A DNA stretch of 5,419 bases, taken from contig JAAUPU010000276.1 of the NCBI GenBank assembly GCA_012032975.1, positions 1 to 5,419 of the forward strand, in the 5' to 3' direction. A model generated the notes under the pieces. The model searched no databases. It was not told the DNA's origin and saw only the letters and a program-made list of their open reading frames with translations. Below are positions 1 to 5,239 of the stretch, piece by piece. The translations under genes were made by a program, and so were the position numbers. The DNA is from Caldilineaceae bacterium. Its GTDB lineage: Bacteria > Chloroflexota > Anaerolineae > Caldilineales > Caldilineaceae. The first letter of the stretch is position 1. Every line of letters begins with the position of its first letter.

Positions 1-175
1 AGTGCGCGACGCCGCCGACAAAGCCACCCTCCTCGGCGCCGGCAAGGTGGAGGAGTTGGCCACGCTGCAGCGCCTCCACCAGGCGAGCGTCGTCGAAGAT
101 GACGACGACCTCACACCCAGCCAGCAGCGCAATCTCGAAAAAGCTCTGGGCGTCAAGGTCATCGATCGCACGCAG

Positions 176-268
176 TTAATCCTCGATATCTTCGCTCATC
201 GCGCCCGCACCCGTGGTGATCAAGAAAGAGCGTCGCGAAAATCGCTTGCTGTTCAACGAATCGTTCAT
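176..268 (-). pseudogene. 5' end of a Tat-exported protein gene, truncated
   Basis: Read on the minus strand, an ATG at 268-266 opens a 30-codon frame ending in TAA at 178-176. Its first 24 residues look like a twin-arginine signal peptide: a polar start with MNDSLNSK, the motif SRRSFL (codons 238-221), then the weakly hydrophobic ITTGAGAM. A consensus AGGAGG lies 7 nt before the ATG. Such leaders precede cofactor enzymes and, in Chloroflexota, many solute-binding lipoproteins; the mature part is missing, so the cargo cannot be named. After about codon 19-24 the frame runs into the antisense of hflX and ends. A leader with an ideal ribosome site but no mature domain means a gene cut off at the same breakpoint as hflX. 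Alternative: chance resemblance, unlikely given motif, spacing and start together. Confidence 0.65.
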
Positions 269-275
269 TACCTGT

Positions 276-281
276 CCTCCT
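276..281 (-). promoter_or_regulatory. Shine-Dalgarno of the minus-strand Tat leader
   Basis: CCTCCT on the + strand reads AGGAGG on the minus strand, 7 nt before the ATG at 268-266. It is a full consensus site and the main reason for treating the minus-strand frame as a real gene start rather than noise. Confidence 0.65.
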
Positions 282-332
282 GCTGATTGTGAAAGGTGGT
301 TAAAAGTGTTGACGGATGTACTACTGGCTGTA

Positions 333-437
333 CTGCACAAAGGCATTCAGCCACGAATGACACGAACTTCCCCTCTGGGGCAGACAAAGCAATTCGTGCT
401 CATTCGTGTCATTGGTGGCAAAGAGGGCTTTGTGCAG
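333..437. repeat. 105-bp imperfect inverted repeat with ATTCGTG units
   Basis: The outer arms CTGCACAAAG (333-342) and CTTTGTGCAG (428-437) are perfectly complementary. The inner arms 350-366 and 403-419 pair at 16 of 17 positions, with one mismatch at 414. Between the inner arms, CCCC-TCT-GGGG (370-380) forms its own small hairpin. The right half carries ATTCGTG at 392 and 402 and the variant ATTGGTG at 411, about 10 bp apart. I recall ATTCGTGTCATTCGTGG-like intergenic repeats in Chloroflexota and a few other phyla, but could not search. It could be a non-autonomous mobile repeat (MITE- or REP-like) or a structured transcript end. There is no poly-T tract after it, so a classic intrinsic terminator is unlikely. 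Confidence 0.75.
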
Positions 438-550
438 CAGAGTCACCGTTCCATTATGCAGCCCAAAGGCCGTAGATGGCAAGCGTGTGGGTGCAAGGTT
501 GATGGAGCGCGGAGGTCGTCCCAGTCTGGGAGACATCCTTTGCGCGCACT

Positions 551-579
551 TTGAACGTGGCCTCGACCTCGATTATCAT
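551..579 (+). promoter_or_regulatory. Candidate sigma70-type promoter for the dehydrogenase operon
   Basis: TTGAAC (551-556, 4 of 6 to consensus) and TATCAT (574-579, 5 of 6) are separated by exactly 17 bp, which would start transcription near 586 and give a leader of about 65 nt. This is the best promoter-like pair I saw in the 364-bp gap before the + strand gene cluster. Matches of this quality also arise by chance. Confidence 0.45.
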
Positions 580-585
580 GGTGGT

Positions 586-606
586 GACTGATCATCTGAC
601 TCAGTC
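586..606. promoter_or_regulatory. Dyad at the predicted transcription start, possible operator
   Basis: GACTGA (586-591) and TCAGTC (601-606) form a perfect 6-bp inverted repeat with a 9-bp spacer, directly at the start expected from the candidate promoter. Position and symmetry would suit a repressor site, but the arms are short and no regulator gene is visible in the window. Confidence 0.3.
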
Positions 607-638
607 GATTGGATCACCCATCTTCCCATCGCACCCAC

Positions 639-644
639 AAGGAG
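639..644 (+). promoter_or_regulatory. Shine-Dalgarno fixing the GTG start of the dehydrogenase
   Basis: AAGGAG ends 6 nt before GTG 651. The frame is open further upstream to a TTG at 609, but that start has no such site and would add 14 residues ahead of the first beta strand of the Rossmann fold. The GTG at 651 is therefore preferred. Confidence 0.75.
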
Positions 645-650
645 AGCTCT

Positions 651-1430
651 GTGAAACTTCAAGGATCGACTGCCCTCATCACCGGCGCCACAAAAGGCAT
701 CGGCCGCGCCATCGCGCTGGCATTTGCCCGCGAGGGCGCACAGATCGGCGCGACCGGTCGCAACGCAGAAGAGCTGGCTTCGCTGGCGGACGAGGTGACG
801 GCGCTGGGCGTTGCTTGCAGCACTGTCGTGGCCGATCTCGCCCAGCGAGAAGCCGTCGATCAGGTCTATCAACAGGTGACGGGCGAGATCGGCGAGATCG
901 ACATCTTGGTCAACAACGCGGGCATGGGCAGCAGCGCCAACCCAAAGCCGGTGGTCGATTTTGACGACGACTTCTGGGAGACCATGCTCTATGTCAACCT
1001 GACCGTGCCCTATCTGCTCTGCAAGCGGGTGTTGCCGGGCATGTTGGCGCGCCAACAGGGGCGCATCATCAATGTATCGTCGATCAACGGCAAGATCGGC
1101 TCGCTGCACGGCGCATCGTATGCGGCCAGCAAGCATGGCCTGCTTGGGTTGACGCGGACCCTGGCTGCCGAGGTCGCCAAGGACGGCATCACCGTCAACG
1201 CGATCTGCCCAGGGCCGGTGGCGACGCTGGTCAACGACATTCGCATGGACTATGATGCTGAACGGCTGGGCGTCGCCCGTGCGGAACTGGAAAGCCGGGT
1301 CACGCCGATGGGCAGGCGTCTGCTGACAGAGGAGATCGCCCCATTGGCCGTCTATCTGGCCAGCGCGGAGTCCGGCGCGATGACCGGTCAAGCGATCAAC
1401 ATTGACGGCGGTGTCCTGATGACGGGGTGA
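651..1430 (+). CDS. Classical SDR oxidoreductase, FabG-like
   Basis: This is a 259-residue short-chain dehydrogenase/reductase, a normal length for the classical family, predicted cytosolic. The Rossmann nucleotide-binding motif TGATKGIG is at residues 11-18, NNAG at 88-91, the catalytic Asn in VNL at 116, the catalytic Ser at 144 (NVSS), Tyr157 and Lys161 in YAASK, the PG cofactor turn at 187-188, and a typical C-terminal GQAINIDGG. All four catalytic residues are present, so the enzyme should be active. Arg37 in GRN after the second strand favours NADP(H). The overall style is that of 3-oxoacyl-ACP reductases and related sugar or hydroxyacid dehydrogenases, but the substrate cannot be read from sequence, so no gene symbol is given. 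It ends 28 bp before the cyclase-ATPase gene on the same strand, with no terminator between, suggesting co-transcription. Confidence 0.93.
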   Translation: MKLQGSTALITGATKGIGRAIALAFAREGAQIGATGRNAEELASLADEVTALGVACSTVVADLAQREAVDQVYQQVTGEIGEIDILVNNAGMGSSANPKPVVDFDDDFWETMLYVNLTVPYLLCKRVLPGMLARQQGRIINVSSINGKIGSLHGASYAASKHGLLGLTRTLAAEVAKDGITVNAICPGPVATLVNDIRMDYDAERLGVARAELESRVTPMGRRLLTEEIAPLAVYLASAESGAMTGQAINIDGGVLMTG

Positions 1431-1444
1431 ATTTTCAGACTGAT

Positions 1445-1449
1445 GGAGG
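1445..1449 (+). promoter_or_regulatory. Shine-Dalgarno of the cyclase-ATPase gene
   Basis: GGAGG ends 9 nt before GTG 1459. It supports the GTG start, which places the first zinc-ribbon cysteine at residue 6, as usual for zinc ribbons that open a protein. Confidence 0.65.
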
Positions 1450-1458
1450 AAAGGGCAG

Positions 1459-4400
1459 GTGTCATCGGTGAACTGCTCGAACTGTGGCACGGTGAATCGT
1501 GTCCAAGCCAAATTTTGTCAACAGTGCGGCCACGTCCTGGCGGACGCCTGCCCACAGTGTGGCGTGCGCACGCCCGATGGCGCGCTCTATTGCGATCAGT
1601 GCGCCTTTCCCCTCGCGGTGGACCGACGGATTTATTGGCCCATTCCCCTGCCACTTCAACCCAGACGCCAAGCCAAATCGATTGAGCCGCTGCAGTCGGT
1701 CGCGCTTCCGATCGCATCCTCGCGGCCGATCGACGCGCCGATCGACCTCATCCTGGCGCGGTTCTTGCCGCGCGAACTGGCGGCCAAGCTGGAATCGGCG
1801 CGCAGCCAGGCCGCGATGGTGGGCGAGCGCCGCGTCGTCACCATGCTCTTCTGCGATGTGAAAGGCTCGACCGCGGCCGCGGAACAGCTCGACCCGGAAG
1901 AGTGGAGCGAGGTCATCAACGGTGCGTTCGAGCAGATGATCAAGCCGGTCTACAAATACGAGGGGACGGTGGCGCGGCTGATGGGCGACGGGATCCTTGC
2001 CTTCTTCGGTGCGCCGATTGCCCACGAGGATGACCCGCAGCGTGCAGTGCTGGCCGGTCTGGAGATCGTGGCAGGTGTTCAGAAATATCGAGAGGTGACA
2101 CTGGCGCGCTGGCGCCTGCCGGTGGATGTGCGCGTGGGCATCAACACGGGCAGCGTCGTGGTGGGTGCGGTGGGTTCGGACCTGCGCATGGAGTACACCG
2201 CGCTGGGCGACGCCATCAACCTGGCCGCGCGCATGGAGCAGACGGCCGAGCCGGGCACGGTGCAGATCGCGGAGGAGACGTACAAGGTGGTGGCACCGCT
2301 CTTCGATGTGGAAACGCTAGACGCAATCGAGGTCAAGGGCAAAGCAGAACGGGTGCGCGCCTACCGTGTTCTGCGAGGGAAGGCGGAGCCGGGAAGATTG
2401 CGCGGCATCGAAGGGCTGGAGTCGCAGCTTGTTGGTCGCAGGCAGGAGGTCGAGAATTTGCAGCGGGTGCTCGGCCGGCTGGAGCAGGGGGTCGGCGCCA
2501 TCGTGCTGCTGGTCGGCGAGGCCGGCATTGGCAAGAGTCGGTTGGTGCGCGAGGCGCGCTCTGCGCTGCCCGGCTTCGCACTCACCGCGGGTTGGTTTCA
2601 ACTCACCAGCCCCTCGTATGCAGAGCACCAGCCGTACAGCCTGCTGCGCAGCTTACTCGAGTGCCTGGTTTCGGCGCCGCCGGCAAGCCGTTATGAGGTG
2701 TTGCAGCCGCGCCTTGCCGAACTGGTCGAAGAGCTGGAGGAGGAACGGCGCAAACGCGCCTGGCAGGTGCTCGATATGCTCTTCGGCCAGTCTGCCGAGC
2801 TGGAAGGTGAAGCCTTCCGCGCCGAGTTGTTCGCTGTGCTCCTGGAGCTGATCGAGCGCAAGGTGTCGGGCAGAAAGGTCGTCCTCAGCGTTGACGATGC
2901 GCACTGGAACGACGCCGGCTCGATTGACTTTCTGGGCCAGCTGTTCAGCCTGACCGAAAGACAGGCGCTGGTCTTGCTCTGCACGCTGCGCCCGGATCGC
3001 GAAGCGCCGAGTTGGCGGCTGCGCGCGCTGGCGGAAAATGGCTTCTCCCACCGCCTGACGTTGCTCACGCTGCAACCGCTTTCTACCGGGGAGAGCAGAG
3101 CGTTGATCGATACATTGCTCTCGTCGGTAGAGCTTCCAGATGCTTTGCGCACGCGCATTCTCGCCAAAGCTGGCGGCAATCCCTTCTTCGTCGAGGAAGC
3201 TGTACGCGCCCTGATTGAAATGGAGGTCGTGCGCTGGGACGAGGAACGCGCGTCGTGGCGCCTGACGCGACCGGTGGACGACATCGTGATTCCAGACCAT
3301 GTCCAGGCGCTGCTGGTTGCCCGCATCGACCGCCTTGAGGAGAAGGTGCGGCGCACCTTGCAGCTGGCTTCGGTGATCGGCCGCTCGTTCTACTACCGCG
3401 TGCTGCAAGCCGTCAGCGCAGGGGACGTCACGCTGGACGGCCAACTGACCATCCTGCAACAGGACGAGATCATCAACGAGGCCGCAAGGCTCCCGGAGCG
3501 AGAATACGAATTTCGTCATGCGCTGACCCAAGAGGCGGCCTACAACATGATCCTGGTCAAGCAGCGCCGCGACTACCATCGGGTAGTCGGGGAGGCGCTG
3601 GAATCGCTCTATCCCGACGACGCCCTGGCGCTATCGCCTGCTCTCGCACATCACTTCGACGCGGCCAGCCGGCCCGATCGTGCGATACCCTACTACATCA
3701 CGTCGGGCGGCATTGCGCGTCGGATGTATGCCCTGGCCGACGCGGTGACCTACTACCGCCGCGGTCTGGAGATGGCCTTGCAGGACCGCGTGGCCACGAC
3801 CGAACAATTGGCTCTTCTCTTCACCGAACTGGCCCGCACCTATGAACTGGACTCGCGATTCGAGGAAGCGGACGCGCTCTACCGGCAGATGGAAGCACGG
3901 GCGAAAGAGGACGCCAACGACGCGATGTTGCTGGATGCACTCCTGGGCCGGGGCAAGCTGCGCGCGACGGTCACGCCCCTCTTCGACCCGAAGGAGGGGC
4001 GCACCATTTCCGGGCGCGCACTGGAGTTGGCCCGGCAGGCGGGGAATCGCGTCGCCGAAGTGCGCGCTCTCTGGAACCTGGCCAATTGCGAGCGGTTCGT
4101 CGGCACCAATTCTGCCAAGGCTATCGAATACGGCGAAGAGGCGCTCGCCATTGCCCGCGATCTGGGTCTGCGGACCGAAACGGCCTATCTGCTCCACGAT
4201 CTGTCGGATACGTATGGCCAGCGCGGGGAATTCGAGAAGGGCGATGAGGTCATCGTCGAGGCAGCCGCGCTGTGGCGTGAGTTGGAAAACCGGCCCATGC
4301 TGGCAGACAGCCTGACGACGAGATCGATCTGGGCAACCATGAGGGGCAACTACAACGACGCGATCGCGCTGACGGACGATGCCTACCAGATCAGCGTCGA

Positions 4401-4476
4401 GATAGGCAATCCGTGGGGTATCGCCTATAGCCGAGGCTTCTCTGGCGTGCCTTCGAGATCTCGGCATGTTCGATGA
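1459..4476 (+). CDS. Zinc ribbon / class III nucleotide cyclase / STAND ATPase / TPR protein, 3' end frameshifted
   Basis: This 1005-codon frame encodes a cytosolic multidomain signalling protein. Residues 6-48 form two CxxC...CxxC zinc ribbons (Cys 6, 9, 20, 23, 31, 34, 45, 48). A helical linker follows, then a class III adenylate/guanylate cyclase domain at about 124-305 with metal-binding Asp133 (FCDVKGST) and Asp177 (LMGDG), and transition-state Asn254 and Arg258. The substrate-specifying positions appear to be Arg173 and Thr247. A STAND/AAA_16-type ATPase spans about 323-700: Walker A GEAGIGKS (353-360), Walker B VVLSVDD (474-480), GGNPFFVEE (572-580) and FRHALTQEAAY (685-695). TPR-like helices follow from about 750. 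The product would make a cyclic nucleotide under control of the ATPase and TPR partners (inference). The last ~12 residues, after AYSR (989-992), are out of character: the true C-terminus continues in another frame to 5221. No membrane segment is seen. Confidence 0.92.
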   Translation: MSSVNCSNCGTVNRVQAKFCQQCGHVLADACPQCGVRTPDGALYCDQCAFPLAVDRRIYWPIPLPLQPRRQAKSIEPLQSVALPIASSRPIDAPIDLILARFLPRELAAKLESARSQAAMVGERRVVTMLFCDVKGSTAAAEQLDPEEWSEVINGAFEQMIKPVYKYEGTVARLMGDGILAFFGAPIAHEDDPQRAVLAGLEIVAGVQKYREVTLARWRLPVDVRVGINTGSVVVGAVGSDLRMEYTALGDAINLAARMEQTAEPGTVQIAEETYKVVAPLFDVETLDAIEVKGKAERVRAYRVLRGKAEPGRLRGIEGLESQLVGRRQEVENLQRVLGRLEQGVGAIVLLVGEAGIGKSRLVREARSALPGFALTAGWFQLTSPSYAEHQPYSLLRSLLECLVSAPPASRYEVLQPRLAELVEELEEERRKRAWQVLDMLFGQSAELEGEAFRAELFAVLLELIERKVSGRKVVLSVDDAHWNDAGSIDFLGQLFSLTERQALVLLCTLRPDREAPSWRLRALAENGFSHRLTLLTLQPLSTGESRALIDTLLSSVELPDALRTRILAKAGGNPFFVEEAVRALIEMEVVRWDEERASWRLTRPVDDIVIPDHVQALLVARIDRLEEKVRRTLQLASVIGRSFYYRVLQAVSAGDVTLDGQLTILQQDEIINEAARLPEREYEFRHALTQEAAYNMILVKQRRDYHRVVGEALESLYPDDALALSPALAHHFDAASRPDRAIPYYITSGGIARRMYALADAVTYYRRGLEMALQDRVATTEQLALLFTELARTYELDSRFEEADALYRQMEARAKEDANDAMLLDALLGRGKLRATVTPLFDPKEGRTISGRALELARQAGNRVAEVRALWNLANCERFVGTNSAKAIEYGEEALAIARDLGLRTETAYLLHDLSDTYGQRGEFEKGDEVIVEAAALWRELENRPMLADSLTTRSIWATMRGNYNDAIALTDDAYQISVEIGNPWGIAYSRGFSGVPSRSRHVR
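4432..4445 (+). other. Probable frameshift site splitting the cyclase-ATPase gene
   Basis: Upstream of here the protein reads correctly in the frame of 1459 (ending GNPWGIAYSR). Downstream it reads correctly in the next frame (ASLACLRDLGMFDEAI, from codon 4436). The change must lie between the stop of the second frame at 4403-4405 and the stop of the first at 4474-4476, and protein continuity points to the CTTCTCTGG stretch at 4437-4445. One extra base or loss of two bases (for example a CT unit) would explain it. The run GGGG at 4415-4418 is a second, less likely, site. Confidence 0.7.
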
Positions 4477-5221
4477 AGCCATAGCGCGTCTCAGCGAAGG
4501 TGCAGAGCTGTCGGAAAAAGCGGGCTTCCTGATCGGACAGATCTACCCGCGCTTGATGCTGGCGCTCACCTATACCGATCTCGGTGCGATGCAGAAAGCG
4601 CGGGCCGTCGCCGAGATTGCCCACAGCGTTGCCAGCGACAAAGTAGGGCAATTCTCCGATGCGGCGATCGCTGTACTCGCCGAAGTCTGTGTACGATCCG
4701 GAGATCTTGAGCGCGGTGTGGCGCTGCTCCAAGAGCTGAGCTCTGATGTAGCGAAGAGCGATTTGTTCCTTGCGGCCTACGTCTATGCCGCTACTGCCGA
4801 GATTGCCCTGTACAACGGCGATTACGCGCGGACGCTCGAACTGGCTGAGGTAGCGGCAGAGCGGGTTTCGTACGTTTCCGGCCGCATCTTTACGCCGGAA
4901 CTCGCGCTCTATTCTGCAGCGGCGTTGGCTGGCATGGGTGAAACCGATCGGGCATTGCACGAGTTGGCTGATGGCCTGCGCATCGCCAAAGAGATCTCCA
5001 ACCGGCGCGTCCTCTGGCAGATCGCGGCCATGCAGGCCGCTCTGCTTGCGCAGGTGGGCGACATGGAGGCCGCAGAGGCGAGCCGCGCAGAGGCGAGCGA
5101 GGTCGTTGACTTCCTCCTGGCGCACCTTTCCGATCCAGCGTTGCGCGACTCTTTCTTGAATTTGCCCGCGGTGCGCAGCCTGCGCGAAAGAGAAACGAAC
5201 ACACGCAACGAGATCGCCTAG
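4466..5221 (+). CDS. C-terminal TPR part of the cyclase-ATPase, separated by frameshift
   Basis: The frame is open from 4406 and its first ATG is at 4466, giving 251 residues. It is helical, with TPR-like pairs such as GMFDEAIARLSEGAELSEKA just after the break, LALTYTDLGAMQKARAVAE (32-50), VYAATAEIALYNGDYARTLE (106-125) and LYSAAALAGMGETDRALHEL (148-167). It ends with LSDPALRDSFLNLPAVRSL (221-239), which I recognise as the usual C-terminal segment of Chloroflexota cyclase/ATPase/TPR proteins. There is no good Shine-Dalgarno before ATG 4466, and that start overlaps the upstream frame by 11 bp. It is therefore best read as the tail of the gene starting at 1459, giving about 1,253 residues in total if the frame is restored. 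A translationally coupled separate TPR protein is the weaker alternative. Confidence 0.82.
   Translation: MFDEAIARLSEGAELSEKAGFLIGQIYPRLMLALTYTDLGAMQKARAVAEIAHSVASDKVGQFSDAAIAVLAEVCVRSGDLERGVALLQELSSDVAKSDLFLAAYVYAATAEIALYNGDYARTLELAEVAAERVSYVSGRIFTPELALYSAAALAGMGETDRALHELADGLRIAKEISNRRVLWQIAAMQAALLAQVGDMEAAEASRAEASEVVDFLLAHLSDPALRDSFLNLPAVRSLRERETNTRNEIA
5071..5100 (+). repeat. In-frame 15-bp tandem duplication
   Basis: Two 15-bp units (5071-5085 and 5086-5100) share their first 13 bases, CGCAGAGGCGAGC, and encode AEASR followed by AEASE in a helix near the C-terminus. It keeps frame and lengthens the helix by five residues. Confidence 0.7.
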
Positions 5222-5225
5222 ATCA

Positions 5226-5230
5226 GGGAG
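5226..5230 (+). promoter_or_regulatory. Shine-Dalgarno for the right-edge gene
   Basis: GGGAG ends 9 nt before ATG 5240, within the 18-bp gap after the TAG at 5219-5221. It supports 5240 as the start (an ATGATG pair at 5240 and 5243) and suggests that the gene shares the upstream operon. Confidence 0.5.
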
Positions 5231-5239
5231 CGACAGAGC

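Larger units (their letters stand above)
2..286 (+). pseudogene. hflX: HflX GTPase internal fragment, broken at both ends
   Basis: This frame is open from the left edge and stops at 284-286. Residues 1-71 read like the N-terminal domain of HflX, the GTPase that splits stalled or hibernating ribosomes: a GAGKVEEL segment (residues 12-19), then [20 protein letters not shown] (37-56), then [14 protein letters not shown] (58-71). In HflX the next residues should be EGKLQVEL and the coiled coil leading to the GTPase domain. Here they are replaced by about 23 unrelated residues and a stop, so the Walker A and all other G motifs are absent. The GTG at position 2 is chance; the true start lies left of the window. 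Homology ends at about nucleotide 214, exactly where a minus-strand gene start overlaps. The family call is confident. A functional product is very unlikely. Confidence 0.85.
287..650. other. Gene-poor intergenic region
   Basis: No open frame here has family resemblance or a credible ribosome site for its start. Positions 287-332 would be the upstream leader of the truncated minus-strand gene; I see no convincing promoter for it. Positions 333-437 hold the inverted repeat. Positions 438-550 show only a small odd-length palindrome at 519-531 (TCCCAGTCTGGGA). Positions 551-606 hold a candidate promoter and dyad for the dehydrogenase, and 639-644 its ribosome site. Confidence 0.6.

Noticed and set aside
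333..437. Inverted repeat as an intrinsic terminator or CRISPR unit
   Set aside because: No T-tract follows the stem, and the ATTCGTG units are about 10 bp apart with no spacers, so neither a classic terminator nor a CRISPR array fits.
519..531. Small odd palindrome TCCCAGTCTGGGA as an operator
   Set aside because: Only 6-bp arms around one base, with no nearby promoter element on either side; too weak to call.
213..554. Open + strand frame across the intergenic region
   Set aside because: It is antisense to the Tat leader and runs through the inverted repeat; no domain resemblance and no ribosome site for its start.
406..591. Short + strand frame after the inverted repeat
   Set aside because: It begins inside the repeat arm, has no Shine-Dalgarno and no recognisable motif, and overlaps the promoter-like elements.
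609..650. Upstream TTG start extending the dehydrogenase by 14 residues
   Set aside because: The Shine-Dalgarno at 639-644 points to GTG 651, and the extension adds a non-conserved tail before the Rossmann fold.
576..1511. Long minus-strand open frame opposite the dehydrogenase
   Set aside because: It mirrors a gene with a complete catalytic motif set; composition is His/Arg/Gln/Asp-rich as expected of an antisense shadow in GC-rich DNA.
2653..3579. Long minus-strand open frame opposite the ATPase domain
   Set aside because: Antisense to well-conserved Walker B and GGNPFFVEE regions; no independent motif or start signal seen.
3631..4482. Long minus-strand open frame opposite the TPR region
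   Set aside because: Antisense shadow of TPR coding sequence, no family resemblance.
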